Positions 29,942-39,798 of a DNA stretch of 64,000 bases are shown here, in pieces. Numbering within the stretch: position 1 is the stretch's first letter; each line of letters begins with the position of its first letter. The translations under genes were made by a program, and so were the position numbers. Location of the stretch: the NCBI GenBank assembly GCA_963766365.1, contig CAVXZK010000013.1, forward strand, positions 253,516-317,515, given 5' to 3'. This stretch comes from JALORV01 sp963766365 (GTDB lineage: Bacteria > Pseudomonadota > Gammaproteobacteria > Burkholderiales > Burkholderiaceae_F). A model generated the notes under the pieces. It was not told the DNA's origin. It ran no database searches and saw only the letters and a list, made by a program, of their open reading frames with translations.

Positions 29942-30823
29942 ATGGCAGGTACCAAAGAGATCCGCCTGAAGATCAAGAGCGTGCAGAACACGCGCAAGAT
30001 CACCAAGGCGATGGAAATGGTTGCGGCCTCCAAGATGCGCAAGGCGCAGGACCGGATGCGCCAGTTCCGGCCGTACGGCGACAAGATCCGCAATATCGTC
30101 GCGCACCTGGCGATGGCGAACCCGGAGTACCGGCCGCCCGCGCTGCAGAAGCGTGACGCGATCAAGAGTGTCGGGATCATCCTGGTCACCACCGACAAAG
30201 GCCTGTGCGGGGGGCTCAATACCAACATCCAGCGCGCGGTGCTGCAGCGGATCAAGGAGCTCGACGCACAGGGCCTCAAGGTTCACACGACCGCGATCGG
30301 CAACCGGGGCTTCGGCTTTCTGCAGCGACTCAACGCCAGCATCGTCTCGCACTACGTGCAGATCGGCGACCGCCCGCACATGGAAAAGCTGATCGGGCCG
30401 GTCAAGGCGCTGATCGACATGTACGCCGATGGCCGCATCGACGCGGTGTACGTCGCGTTCTCGCGCTTCGTCAACACGATGAAGCAGGAGCCGGTGATCG
30501 AGCAGTTGCTGCCGCTGTCGGCGGAGAGCCTGCTGCAGAGCGAGGAAGAAAAGCGCGCCTATTCGTGGGACTACATCTACGAGCCGGATGCGCCGGCGGT
30601 CATCGACGCATTGCTGGTTCGTTACGCCGAAGCGCTGATTTACCAGGCGGTCGCCGAGAACATGGCGTCCGAGCAGAGCGCGCGCATGGTGGCGATGAAG
30701 GCGGCGTCGGACAACGCGAAGAAGCTGATTGAAGAGCTGCAGCTCATTTACAACAAGACGCGGCAGGCCGGCATCACCAAGGAAATCTCCGAGATCGTCG
30801 GCGGCGCCGCCGCGGTGTCGTGA
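29942..30823 (+). CDS. atpG: ATP synthase F1 subunit gamma
   Basis: Central rotating shaft of F1, 293 residues. It begins [20 protein letters not shown] with the conserved [15 protein letters not shown], has [11 protein letters not shown] in the Rossmann-like middle domain, and ends with the C-terminal helix signature [29 protein letters not shown]. The Shine-Dalgarno is weak (AGAAG), and the region before the ATG is occupied by a hairpin, which could lower initiation. Confidence 0.97.
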   Translation: MAGTKEIRLKIKSVQNTRKITKAMEMVAASKMRKAQDRMRQFRPYGDKIRNIVAHLAMANPEYRPPALQKRDAIKSVGIILVTTDKGLCGGLNTNIQRAVLQRIKELDAQGLKVHTTAIGNRGFGFLQRLNASIVSHYVQIGDRPHMEKLIGPVKALIDMYADGRIDAVYVAFSRFVNTMKQEPVIEQLLPLSAESLLQSEEEKRAYSWDYIYEPDAPAVIDALLVRYAEALIYQAVAENMASEQSARMVAMKAASDNAKKLIEELQLIYNKTRQAGITKEISEIVGGAAAVS

Positions 30824-30851
30824 TCGAAACCGAATTGAAGAGCAGAACTGA

Positions 30852-32303
<1,452 letters not shown>

Positions 32304-32327
32304 GCGCGGTTGTCCTTAGGAGCCATC

Positions 32328-32747
32328 ATGGCCACAACCATTCGGGTCGACGTCGTCAGCGCCGAGGAGTCGATCTTCGCCGGCGAGGCGGAGTTCGTCG
32401 CACTCCCGGGCGAAGCCGGCGAACTCGGCATCTACCCGCGCCACACGCCACTGATCACGCGCATCAAGCCGGGCGTGGTCCGCATCAAGGTGCCGGGCAA
32501 GTCCGACGATGAACAGATCTTCGTCGCCGGCGGCATCCTCGAGGTTCAGCCGCATGTGGTGACGGTCCTGGCCGACACCGCGATCCGCGGCAAGGATCTC
32601 GACGAAGCCAAGGCGCGCGAGGCGCTGCAACGGGCCGAGGACGCGCGCCGCAACGCCAACAGCGATATGGAGATCGCCAAGGCCGAAGCCGAACTATCAT
32701 CGATGGCCGCCCAGATCGCGGCGATCCGCAAGATCCGCGGCAAGTAA
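32328..32747 (+). CDS. atpC: ATP synthase F1 subunit epsilon
   Basis: Epsilon couples gamma to the c-ring and can inhibit ATP hydrolysis. The 139-residue product has the N-terminal beta-sandwich with [19 protein letters not shown] and the C-terminal two-helix domain [20 protein letters not shown] 32328 follows AGGAG at 32317-32321; an in-frame start at 32310 would add six residues. It closes the ATP synthase operon and is followed by a terminator. Confidence 0.96.
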   Translation: MATTIRVDVVSAEESIFAGEAEFVALPGEAGELGIYPRHTPLITRIKPGVVRIKVPGKSDDEQIFVAGGILEVQPHVVTVLADTAIRGKDLDEAKAREALQRAEDARRNANSDMEIAKAEAELSSMAAQIAAIRKIRGK

Positions 32748-32766
32748 GTCGGTCTAGCGTGAAAAC

Positions 32767-32792
32767 GGGGGCGGCTGCGGCTGCCCCTTTTT
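32767..32792 (+). terminator. Terminator of the atp operon
   Basis: GGGGC at 32769-32773 pairs with GCCCC at 32783-32787 around a GC-rich loop and is followed by TTTTT at 32788-32792, about 20 bases after the atpC stop. Confidence 0.75.
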
Positions 32793-32827
32793 CATTTCGG
32801 TGCCGAAAACCAACTCAGGAGCTGCAA

Positions 32828-33265
32828 ATGTTCAACGGCAACGTGCTGGTCGCCACGGACGGTTCTCCGATCTCCGAGCGTGCGGTCGAAACCGCCGCGC
32901 AGTTGGCCGCCAGGGTCGGCGCCAGGCTGACCGTGGTGACGGTCGAGGCGCCCTACCCGTACAGCGCCGTCGGCGAGTCCAGCGCCATTGCCGGAGCCGA
33001 CTACCAGGCGACGGTGGGGGCAGCGGCAAGTGCACGACTGTCGCGCGCGAAGGAAATTGCCGCGGCGGCCGGAGTGGAATGCGGGACCTCGCTGCAGGAG
33101 GCCTCCGATGTTTACCGCGGGGTCATTGCGGCGGCGGAGCAGACGGGGGCCGGCCTGCTGGTCGTGGCGTCGCACGGTCGACGTGGACTCTCGGCCCTGA
33201 TGCTTGGGTCCGAGACGCAGAAGCTGCTGGCACATACGACGGTGCCGGTGCTGGTAGTGAGGTGA
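32828..33265 (+). CDS. Universal stress protein, UspA family
   Basis: Single-domain cytoplasmic Usp of 145 residues: it starts VLVATDGSPISERAVETA and has the nucleotide-binding signature ASHGRRGLSALMLGSETQKLL followed by the VPVLVVR end strand. The GxxGRRGxxxxxLGS pattern marks it as an ATP-binding Usp. ATG 32828 is preceded by AGGAG at 32817-32821; an open extension to 32759 runs through the terminator and is not coding. It probably has its own promoter. A small lipoprotein gene follows after 20 bases. Confidence 0.93.
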   Translation: MFNGNVLVATDGSPISERAVETAAQLAARVGARLTVVTVEAPYPYSAVGESSAIAGADYQATVGAAASARLSRAKEIAAAAGVECGTSLQEASDVYRGVIAAAEQTGAGLLVVASHGRRGLSALMLGSETQKLLAHTTVPVLVVR

Positions 33266-33285
33266 CACTGAGAGGAGATCGCAGC

Positions 33286-33816
33286 ATGCAGACGACCCGG
33301 AACGCGACCCGCCTGACGCTTCTTGCGGCTATCGCAGGGCTGTTGCTCACGGCATGCAGTTCGCCGCCTCCCGCGCCGAGCGGCGCGCCCCCGGCTCCGA
33401 CCGGTTCCGCGCCCGCCGCTGAGCCGTCCCGCGCGCCGGGCGGCTGGGCGTCGCCCGTCGGGCTCGCTCCTCGGAACCCGGCGCTCGAGTCATGGAAGCG
33501 CAGTGCCGCCCAGCGCATCCATCAGGCGAACCAGAAAAAGCTGTTCGAGGGACGGCCGCACCATCTGCTGCAAGCGGTCATCGTCGTCGAGGCCACCGTA
33601 GATCGCAATGGCAACGTGGTGAGGTCCAGGGTGACGCGGTCGCCAAAGATCAAGAAACTCGACGACATGGCCCTGGCGTCCCTGAAGGCGGCGTCCCCCC
33701 TCCCTGCGCCGCCACAGTCGCTGCTGTTGCGCGGCAACCTGGTGTTTTCCGAGACCTGGCTGGTTCAAAACGACGGAACCTTTCAGGTCCGCACTCTGGC
33801 GCTACCGCAGGAGTAG
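33286..33816 (+). CDS. Lipoprotein with a TonB-like C-terminal domain
   Basis: A 176-residue lipoprotein. The signal sequence ends in the lipobox LLTAC (cysteine near residue 24), then a Pro/Ala-rich linker to about residue 50. The C-terminal 100 residues resemble the TonB C-terminal domain: VIVVEATVDRNGNVVRSRVTRS, then LDDMALASLKAASPLPAPP. A periplasmic, lipid-anchored TonB-like domain without the usual N-terminal ExbB-interacting helix is not a classical energy transducer; it may bind peptidoglycan or outer-membrane proteins. Start supported by AGAGGAG at 33271-33277. Confidence 0.75.
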   Translation: MQTTRNATRLTLLAAIAGLLLTACSSPPPAPSGAPPAPTGSAPAAEPSRAPGGWASPVGLAPRNPALESWKRSAAQRIHQANQKKLFEGRPHHLLQAVIVVEATVDRNGNVVRSRVTRSPKIKKLDDMALASLKAASPLPAPPQSLLLRGNLVFSETWLVQNDGTFQVRTLALPQE

Positions 33817-34001
33817 CAAAAAAGCATCATCCCGGCAGGTCAGCCCGGCCGGAATCAAGGGTTTCCACCTACATTCCCCCGATTTCGTGTCAACCTTGAC
33901 GCCGGCTGCGCGTTACACCTCGCGGAGCCTGGGCGCCCGCACGATCGTCGGCTGGCCCAACGCTCTACATCTCTCGTCAACTGTTCCAGGAACCTGAAAC
34001 C

Positions 34002-34184
34002 ATGAAGAAATTGCTTGCTGCCATGATCGCCGCCTCCTTCGCTTGTGGCGTCGCGTACGCCGCCAGTCACGCGAAGGAAGAGAAGAAGCCGACGGCCGAA
34101 GAGTGCAAGAAGGACCCGAAGATGAAGGGCTGCGAAATGAAGAAGGACGCGGCCCCGGCTGCTGCGCCCGCCGCCAAGAAGTAA
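34002..34184 (+). CDS. Small exported lysine-rich protein with two cysteines
   Basis: A 60-residue protein with a clear signal peptide (KKLLAAMIAASFACGVAYA, cleavage near residue 20) and a very hydrophilic mature part of about 40 residues, rich in Lys, Glu and Ala. It contains the pair EECKKDPKMKGCEMKKD, whose two cysteines are seven residues apart and could form one disulfide or bind a metal. I do not recognise the family. It has its own strong terminator, so it is a single-gene unit. The ATG is the only sensible start. Confidence 0.7.
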   Translation: MKKLLAAMIAASFACGVAYAASHAKEEKKPTAEECKKDPKMKGCEMKKDAAPAAAPAAKK

Positions 34185-34205
34185 TCAGGCGCGGCTTGCT
34201 GCAAG

Positions 34206-34230
34206 GGCAGGCTTAGGCCTGCCTTTTTTA
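34206..34230 (+). terminator. Terminator of the small exported protein gene
   Basis: GGCAGGC (34206-34212) and GCCTGCC (34217-34223) form a 7-bp stem with a TTAG loop, followed by TTTTTT. The converging DUF167 gene ends inside its T-tract. Confidence 0.92.
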
Positions 34231-34584
34231 TTGCTGCTGCAGGCGAGCGGCGATCTCGCTGGCGCTAAGCGCGACACCGGCGATCTGCAGGCGTTTGTCG
34301 CGGGAACTTGCACCGGCAGCGACCTGCACTGCGGCGGGGCGGCACTCCAGCCGCTTGGCGATCAGCTCGATGACAGCCGTGTTGGCCCGACCCTCTGTGG
34401 GCGGCGCCTGCACGGCCACTTTCAGTCGGTCCCCGTGGACGCCTACCACCTGCGAACGCCGCGCGCCCGGTTGCACGTGAACCTCGATGCTGAAGCCGTC
34501 GCCGCTCGCCCGCAGCCAGGCCGGAAGCGGCCCCGTGACAGAATTGCGCTTTACCTGCAAATCGAGCTCCGTGAGACCACTCAA
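34228..34584 (-). CDS. DUF167 family protein (YggU-like)
   Basis: A 118-residue protein of the DUF167 family, whose role is unknown. It shows the family features [39 protein letters not shown] split over about residues 33-71 and a Lys/Arg-rich C-terminal strand ([11 protein letters not shown]). In many proteobacteria it lies beside yggT-type genes; here it is alone, facing away from hemE. Its ATG at 34584 overlaps the hemE GTG at 34571 by 14 bases in opposite orientation, so either the two promoters lie inside each other's coding sequence or one start is further in. Confidence 0.85.
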   Translation of the reverse strand: MSGLTELDLQVKRNSVTGPLPAWLRASGDGFSIEVHVQPGARRSQVVGVHGDRLKVAVQAPPTEGRANTAVIELIAKRLECRPAAVQVAAGASSRDKRLQIAGVALSASEIAARLQQQ

Positions 34585-35653
34585 CGATAGGTTCCTGCGT
34601 GCGCTGCTGCGCGAGCCGACTGACTACACGCCGGTCTGGCTGATGCGTCAAGCCGGCCGTTACATGGCTGAATACAACGCGACGCGGAAGCGGGCTGGAA
34701 GTTTTCTGAAGCTCGCGAAGTCACCCGCGATGGCGACCGAGGTGACGATGCAACCGGTGGATCGCTTCCCTCTCGATGCGGCGATTCTGTTCTCCGACAT
34801 CCTCACCGTGCCGGATGCGATGGGCCTCGGTCTTTACTTCGCTGAAGGGGAAGGCCCGAAGTTCGAACGGCCGCTGCGGTCCGAAGCCGAGATCGCCAAG
34901 CTCACGGTGCCCGATCCCGAACTGTCGTTGGGCTACGTGATGGACGCGGTGCGTGAGATCCGCAAGGCGCTTGCCGACAGGATTCCCCTGATCGGTTTTT
35001 CGGGCAGCCCGTTCACGCTGGCCTGCTACATGGTCGAGGGCGGTGGCTCCGACGACTTCCGTCAGGTCAAGACGATGCTGTACTCACGTCCCGACCTGCT
35101 GCACCGCATCCTGCAGGTCAATGCCAATGCGGTCGCCGAGTACCTCAACGCGCAGATCGCCGCCGGGGCACAGGCCGTGATGATCTTCGACACTTGGGGT
35201 GGCGCATTAGCGGACGGTGCATACCAGGAGTTCTCGCTGGCCTACATGAAGGAGGTCGTCTCGCGTCTCACGCGGGAGCGGGACGGCGAGAGCGTGCCAT
35301 GCATCGTGTTCACGAAGGGTGGTGGCCTTTGGCTCGAGGCGATCGCCGACATCGGCTGCGATGCAGTAGGGCTCGACTGGACGGTGAATCTCGGTCAGGC
35401 GCGGCGCCGCATCGACGACCGCTGCGCGCTACAGGGCAATCTCGATCCGATGTCGCTGTTCGCGGGTGAGCCCCAGATCCGCCAACAGGTGCGCGGAGTG
35501 ATCGATGCATTCGGCTCGCCGCAGCGTGCGGATGGACGTCATGGCGGACATGTCTTCAACCTGGGACACGGCATCTCGCAATTCACGCCGCCGGACGCCG
35601 TCGCAGTGCTGGTGGACGAAGTCCACGGTTACAGCAAAAAGTCGCGACTGTGA
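34571..35653 (+). CDS. hemE: Uroporphyrinogen decarboxylase
   Basis: Decarboxylates uroporphyrinogen III to coproporphyrinogen III in haem synthesis. The 360-residue product has the family signatures [27 protein letters not shown] at the N-terminus (with catalytic Arg in the RQAGRY loop) and [19 protein letters not shown]. It ends with [17 protein letters not shown] chose GTG 34571 because conserved sequence begins there; the frame is open to 34487 but the extension opposes the DUF167 gene. The region after the stop carries DnaA boxes. Confidence 0.96.
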   Translation: MRPLNDRFLRALLREPTDYTPVWLMRQAGRYMAEYNATRKRAGSFLKLAKSPAMATEVTMQPVDRFPLDAAILFSDILTVPDAMGLGLYFAEGEGPKFERPLRSEAEIAKLTVPDPELSLGYVMDAVREIRKALADRIPLIGFSGSPFTLACYMVEGGGSDDFRQVKTMLYSRPDLLHRILQVNANAVAEYLNAQIAAGAQAVMIFDTWGGALADGAYQEFSLAYMKEVVSRLTRERDGESVPCIVFTKGGGLWLEAIADIGCDAVGLDWTVNLGQARRRIDDRCALQGNLDPMSLFAGEPQIRQQVRGVIDAFGSPQRADGRHGGHVFNLGHGISQFTPPDAVAVLVDEVHGYSKKSRL

Positions 35654-35986
35654 GTGGTCACTCACAAAGTGCCAAAAACGATCACATCCAGTTGACTTAT
35701 TCACAAAATTGCGCTCCGCCAGCAGTGGCGCGGGTTTGCGCCGGCTAACGGGCGGAAGACGCAGAACCTTGACCGTAACTATTTGATTTCTAATGAACAT
35801 GACTGGAACGTGACGGCCTCGGCGTCGGGATTGCACCAATTCCCACGCGGGTTTGCAGCGTCTCCCCACTGCTTTTCCACAAAGTTATCCACAGGCTTTC
35901 AGCTCCGCCGATCCCTTCTAAATTAATCAATTGCTTAGCTCTCACACTTGATGTTTTTGTTTACTAGCTAAGTCGGGCTGATCGAC
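35654..35986. promoter_or_regulatory. DnaA-box cluster with an AT-rich stretch between hemE and priA
   Basis: This 333-bp gap has no gene. It holds two perfect DnaA boxes (TTATTCACA at 35697-35705, TTATCCACA at 35885-35893), one near match (TTTTCCACA at 35873-35881), and an AT-rich run at 35917-35971 unlike the GC-rich surroundings. A 7-bp inverted repeat (35650-35656 with 35659-35665) overlaps the hemE stop. The same features can serve a replication origin, a DnaA-titration site or a DnaA-controlled priA promoter. Uniform + strand genes on both sides argue against an active bidirectional origin here. Confidence 0.65.
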
Positions 35987-38002
35987 GTGGCGACCGCGCG
36001 CTACTGGCAAATCCTGCTCGACCTGCCGCTTGCCGGATCCCTCGACTACGCGGCTCCGGAGGGAAACAGCAGCGAGCCGACCGGCCTGCGCTGTGTCGTC
36101 CCGCTCGGCCGACGCAAGGTCGTCGGCATCGTCACTGGAGTGAGCAGCCAGACCGCGCTTTCCGCAGACCGCGTCAAGGCCGTGGTTCGCGTGCTCGATG
36201 AAGTGGCGCCGCTCAGTTCGCACTGGCTTGCACTCACTCGGTTTGCTGCCGACTACTACCAGCATGTGTGGGGCGAAGTCGCGCTGCCGGCTTTGCCGCC
36301 GGCACTGCGACAACTGCCCGGGCCGCGCTTTGCTCAGGTGATTGCCCGGCTGCGCGCCCCGCTGCCCGCGGGCCGAAGCGCCGACGCTGCGCGGCGGCCT
36401 GTGTTGAGCGTCGAACAGTCGGCCGCAGTTCAGCAGGTTGCAGAGGCCACAGGGTTTGCACCGTTCCTGCTGTTCGGTGTGACCGGCAGCGGCAAGACGG
36501 AGGTTTACCTCGCCGCCATCGAGCGCGCGCTGGTGGCGCGCCCGGACGCGCAGGCGCTTCTGCTGGTGCCCGAGATCAATCTCACGCCGCAGCTTGATTC
36601 GCAGGTCCGCGCGCGATTTCCAGACCACGGTGTCGTGGCGCTGCACAGTGGCCTCCCAGCTGGCGAGCGCGCCGCGGCCTGGCTGGCCGCGCACGAGGGA
36701 CGCGCGCGGGTCGTCATCGGCACGCGGCTGGCCGTATTCGCCTCCCTGCCCGGCCTCGCGATCATCGTCGTCGACGAGGAGCACGATCCCTCCTACAAGG
36801 CGGGTGAGGGCGTGCGCTATTCGGCGCGCGACCTCGCGGTGAAACGGGCGCAGATGCTCCGCGTACCCGTCCTCCTCGGCTCCGCGACACCATCGCTCGA
36901 AAGCTGGTCGCAGGCGCGCGCCAGGCGCTACCGGCTGCTGACGCTGACGCAGCGTGCGGCGTTGGACGATCGAGTGGCGCCCAGCATCGAACTGGTCGAC
37001 CCGGGCCGCGAGCGGACCGCCTCGGGGATTGCGCCGCCGATCCAGCGCGCCTTGTCGGAGTGCCTGGAGCGTGGCGAACAATCACTGGTTTTCCTCAATC
37101 GGCGCGGCTATGCGCCGGTCGTGGCCTGCGAAGCCTGCGGCTGGATGTCCAGCTGTCCGAACTGCGCGGCCTACGCGGTATTCCACAAGCCGGACCGCAC
37201 GCTGCGCTGTCACCACTGCGGCTGGAGCGCGGGAGTGCCGCGATCGTGTTCGACCTGCGGTAACACGGCGCTGCAGGGCGTCGGCCGCGGCACCCAGCGC
37301 ATCGAGGAATCGCTGCAACAGCTGCTTCCCACCGCGCGCGTGCTGCGGATCGACCGCGATGCGACGCGGCGGCGCGACTCCGCGGCCCGGGCCTTCGATG
37401 CGGTCCATCGCGGCGAGGTCGATGTGCTCGTGGGCACGCAGATGGTGACCAAGGGGCACGATTTCCGGAACATCGCACTTGTGGTGGTGCTGAACGCCGA
37501 CAGCCAGCTCGCTTCGCAGGACTTCCGCGCGTCGGAGCGGCTGTTCGCGACGCTGGTGCAGGTCATCGGACGCGCCGGGCGCAGCGGGCGGCCGAGCCGC
37601 GCGCTGGTGCAGACGCGTTTCCCTGCGCATCCGCTGTTTTCAGCGCTGACGCGCCAGGACTACGCCGCCTTCGCCGACGCGCTGCTGGTCGAGCGCCGGC
37701 GTGCGGGCATGCCGCCCGCAAGCCATCAGGCCCTGCTGACGGCCGAGGCCCGCCATCTCGACGACGCGCTTGGATTTCTCAGCCAGGCGGTCAATCTGGT
37801 GGCAGCAGCGTCGGAGGTGCGCGTTTACGACCCGGTACCGATGGCGCTGGCCCGGCGCGCCGGTGTCGAGCGCGCGCAGTTGCTGATCGAGGCCTCTCAT
37901 CGCGCCCCGCTGCACGCCTTTCTGCGACCGTGGCTCGGCGAACTGCGCGCACTCAAGGCCCGCGTGCGCTGGCAGATCGAAGTGGATCCGGCCGAAATCT
38001 GA
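35987..38002 (+). CDS. priA: Primosomal replication-restart helicase PriA
   Basis: Superfamily-2 helicase that reloads DnaB at stalled forks. The 671-residue product (E. coli 732) has the N-terminal 3'-DNA-binding domain, Walker A GVTGSGKTEVY at about residue 164, DEEHD box near 263, and a zinc-binding insertion at about 381-425 with eight cysteines in CEACGW, CPNC, CHHCGW and CSTCGN. Helicase motif V/VI appears in LVGTQMVTKGHDF and VIGRAGRSGRPSRALVQT. The start is GTG 35987, directly after the DnaA-box and AT-rich region, which may regulate it. Confidence 0.95.
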   Translation: MATARYWQILLDLPLAGSLDYAAPEGNSSEPTGLRCVVPLGRRKVVGIVTGVSSQTALSADRVKAVVRVLDEVAPLSSHWLALTRFAADYYQHVWGEVALPALPPALRQLPGPRFAQVIARLRAPLPAGRSADAARRPVLSVEQSAAVQQVAEATGFAPFLLFGVTGSGKTEVYLAAIERALVARPDAQALLLVPEINLTPQLDSQVRARFPDHGVVALHSGLPAGERAAAWLAAHEGRARVVIGTRLAVFASLPGLAIIVVDEEHDPSYKAGEGVRYSARDLAVKRAQMLRVPVLLGSATPSLESWSQARARRYRLLTLTQRAALDDRVAPSIELVDPGRERTASGIAPPIQRALSECLERGEQSLVFLNRRGYAPVVACEACGWMSSCPNCAAYAVFHKPDRTLRCHHCGWSAGVPRSCSTCGNTALQGVGRGTQRIEESLQQLLPTARVLRIDRDATRRRDSAARAFDAVHRGEVDVLVGTQMVTKGHDFRNIALVVVLNADSQLASQDFRASERLFATLVQVIGRAGRSGRPSRALVQTRFPAHPLFSALTRQDYAAFADALLVERRRAGMPPASHQALLTAEARHLDDALGFLSQAVNLVAAASEVRVYDPVPMALARRAGVERAQLLIEASHRAPLHAFLRPWLGELRALKARVRWQIEVDPAEI

Positions 38003-38071
38003 CCTCCGGTGGAATAGTTGCAGGACTTCCGCTGTTAGCGTGAAGTTGCTACCCCATCAAGGAGAAGAGTG

Positions 38072-38467
38072 ATGCGTAGGTCCCTTGTCATACTGGCCGC
38101 AATTGCGATTGTCGCGATCGCCGGCTGCTCGACCTACGGTTCGGGCAGTTCAGTGGCCGCCCCGCCCACCAAGGTCATGGACAGCGTGCTGACCAACAGC
38201 GCCGGCATGACGCTCTACACCTTCGACAAGGACGCAGTGGGCAGCGGCAAGAGTGCCTGCAACGGTCCGTGCGCGACCAACTGGCCGCCGTTGCTGGCGT
38301 CGGCCGACGCCAAGCCCAGCGGTGACTACACGATCATCACCCGCGACGACGGCGCAAAGCAGTGGGCCTACAAGGGCAAGCCGCTGTACCTCTGGATCAA
38401 GGACACCAAGCCGGGCGATCGCACCGGCGATGGGTTCAACAACGCGTGGCGCCTCGCACGCAGCTAG
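38072..38467 (+). CDS. COG4315-type secreted lipoprotein
   Basis: A 131-residue lipoprotein with signal peptide and lipobox IAGC (cysteine near residue 18). Two copies of the family motif Y-x-[FWY]-x-x-D are present: LYTFDKD near residue 47 and LYLWIKD near 112, with CNGPCATNWPP between them. Function is unknown; such proteins are often linked to ECF sigma factors, as here. AAGGAG at 38059-38064 supports ATG 38072. The sigma-factor gene begins 12 bases after the stop. Confidence 0.85.
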   Translation: MRRSLVILAAIAIVAIAGCSTYGSGSSVAAPPTKVMDSVLTNSAGMTLYTFDKDAVGSGKSACNGPCATNWPPLLASADAKPSGDYTIITRDDGAKQWAYKGKPLYLWIKDTKPGDRTGDGFNNAWRLARS

Positions 38468-38479
38468 GAGCCTTGGGAC

Positions 38480-39007
38480 GTGGCCTTCAGCGCTGCAGAC
38501 GCGGAGCAATGGATACCGCGGCTGCGGCGCTACGCGATTGCGCTCACCGGCAACCGCGAGGCGGCGGACGACCTGATCCAGGACACGCTCGAGCGCGCCT
38601 GGCGTAAGCGCGCCCTCTGGCAGCCCGGAAGTGATCTGCGTGCATGGCTCTTCACGGTCATGCACAACGTCCACGTCAATGGCGTGCGGTCCATGCGCCT
38701 GGTGGAATCGCTCGACGACAACGAGCAGGGTGCCGATCGGGCAAACGCGATGCCGGCCGCTGGCTCCGCAGACAGTGGTGTCGTGCTGTCCGAATTGCGC
38801 GCCGCATTGGCCAGGCTCTCCGACGAGCACCGGCAGGTGATCCTGCTGGTCGGGCTCGAGCAGATGAGTTATGCGGAAGCGGCATCGGTGCTCGACGTGC
38901 CCATCGGCACGGTGATGTCGCGCCTGGCGCGCGGACGTGAACAACTCCGACGACTGCTGGCGCGGGATGCTCCGGTCGCCAGCACCGGCCTGCGGCGGGT
39001 GAAATAG
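38480..39007 (+). CDS. ECF-type RNA polymerase sigma factor
   Basis: A 175-residue extracytoplasmic-function sigma factor with region 2 (YAIALTGNREAADDLIQDTLERAWRK at about residues 17-42, including the -10 contacts) and region 4 (LSDEHRQVILLVGLEQMSYAEAASVLDVPIGTVMSRLARGREQL). Start at GTG 38480. The next gene, two bases on, encodes a membrane anti-sigma factor, so activity is most likely controlled by membrane or periplasmic stress. The upstream lipoprotein is a probable regulon member. Confidence 0.92.
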   Translation: MAFSAADAEQWIPRLRRYAIALTGNREAADDLIQDTLERAWRKRALWQPGSDLRAWLFTVMHNVHVNGVRSMRLVESLDDNEQGADRANAMPAAGSADSGVVLSELRAALARLSDEHRQVILLVGLEQMSYAEAASVLDVPIGTVMSRLARGREQLRRLLARDAPVASTGLRRVK

Positions 39008-39009
39008 CG

Positions 39010-39747
39010 ATGAACGAACAGCGACTACATGCCTACGTGGACGGACAGGCGAGCGAGGTGGAGCGCCGCGCGCTCGAGGCGCAACTTGCGGCCGATCCGG
39101 AACTCGCGGAACGCGTGCGCGCGTACCAGCAGCAGAACGAGGCTCTGCACGCGCTCTTCGATCCGCTCCTGCAGGAGCCGCACCAGGTGCGTGTACCTGT
39201 GGAGCCGCGTTCCCCCTGGCGACGCTGGGGTGGACTGGCAGCTACGCTCGCGCTCGGCATCGCGCTGGGTTATGTCGCACGTGGCAGCCTTTCGATGGCC
39301 GGCGCTTCCTCGTTGATCGTGCGCGAAGCGGCACTGGCCCACGCGGCCTATGTGCCCGAGGTGCGGCACCCGGTCGAGGTCGTCGCCAGTGAGGAACAGC
39401 ACCTCGTGGCATGGCTGTCGAAGCGGCTGTCCGTGCCGTTGAAGGCCCCTTCGCTGACGACGGCGGGCTATCAGCTGCTTGGGGGGCGGCTGTTGCCTCC
39501 GACGCAGTCGAGCGATCCGGCTCCGATGGCGCTGCTGATGTACGAGAACGCCCAGGGGCGGCGGCTGTCGTTGCTTATCAAGCGCGAGTCGAACAACCGC
39601 GAAACCGCGTTTCGCTATGCCGATGACCAGGGGGCCCGCGTGTTCTACTGGGTCGACGGACCGCTCGGCTATGCGCTCGCTGGCGATGTGACCAAGGAGG
39701 ATCTGCAGTCCGTGGCGCGGCTCGTCTACCAGCAACTGAACCCGTAG
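39010..39747 (+). CDS. Membrane anti-sigma factor
   Basis: A 245-residue bitopic protein. The cytoplasmic N-terminus has the short helical zf-HC2-like opening LHAYVDGQASEVERRALEAQLAADPELAERVRAYQQQNEAL, found in anti-sigma factors but without the zinc ligands HxxxCxxC. One membrane helix lies at about residues 78-95 (LAATLALGIALGYVA), followed by a 140-residue periplasmic domain with LSVPLKAPSLTTAGYQLLGGRLLP, as in anti-sigma factors of the ChrR/RsrA-unrelated COG5662 type. It should sequester the ECF factor encoded immediately upstream. Confidence 0.85.
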   Translation: MNEQRLHAYVDGQASEVERRALEAQLAADPELAERVRAYQQQNEALHALFDPLLQEPHQVRVPVEPRSPWRRWGGLAATLALGIALGYVARGSLSMAGASSLIVREAALAHAAYVPEVRHPVEVVASEEQHLVAWLSKRLSVPLKAPSLTTAGYQLLGGRLLPPTQSSDPAPMALLMYENAQGRRLSLLIKRESNNRETAFRYADDQGARVFYWVDGPLGYALAGDVTKEDLQSVARLVYQQLNP

Positions 39748-39750
39748 CGG

Positions 39751-39779
39751 CAAAGAAAACGGGCGCCGTGGCGCCCGTG
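39751..39779 (-). terminator. Terminator between converging transcription units
   Basis: ACGGGCGCC (39759-39767) and GGCGCCCGT (39770-39778) form a 9-bp stem. On the minus strand it is followed by TTTTCTTT, so it ends the cytochrome transcript; on the plus strand no T-tract follows. Confidence 0.8.
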
Positions 39780-39798
39780 TCGTTGAAGGTTCGGTGCG

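Noticed and set aside
34469..34483. parS-like sequence GGTTGCACGTGAACC
   Set aside because: It departs from the parS core in the right half and lies inside the DUF167 coding sequence. A single degenerate match is expected by chance.
35654..35986. The DnaA-box cluster as the main replication origin
   Set aside because: Nearly all genes on both sides, including the ATP synthase operon, lie on the + strand, which is unlike the switch expected at an active bidirectional origin. yidC and parS place the likely origin to the left of the window. I kept it as a DnaA-binding region.
39010..39747. Anti-sigma factor as a zinc-binding ZAS-type redox sensor
   Set aside because: The HxxxCxxC ligands of that group are absent from its N-terminal domain.
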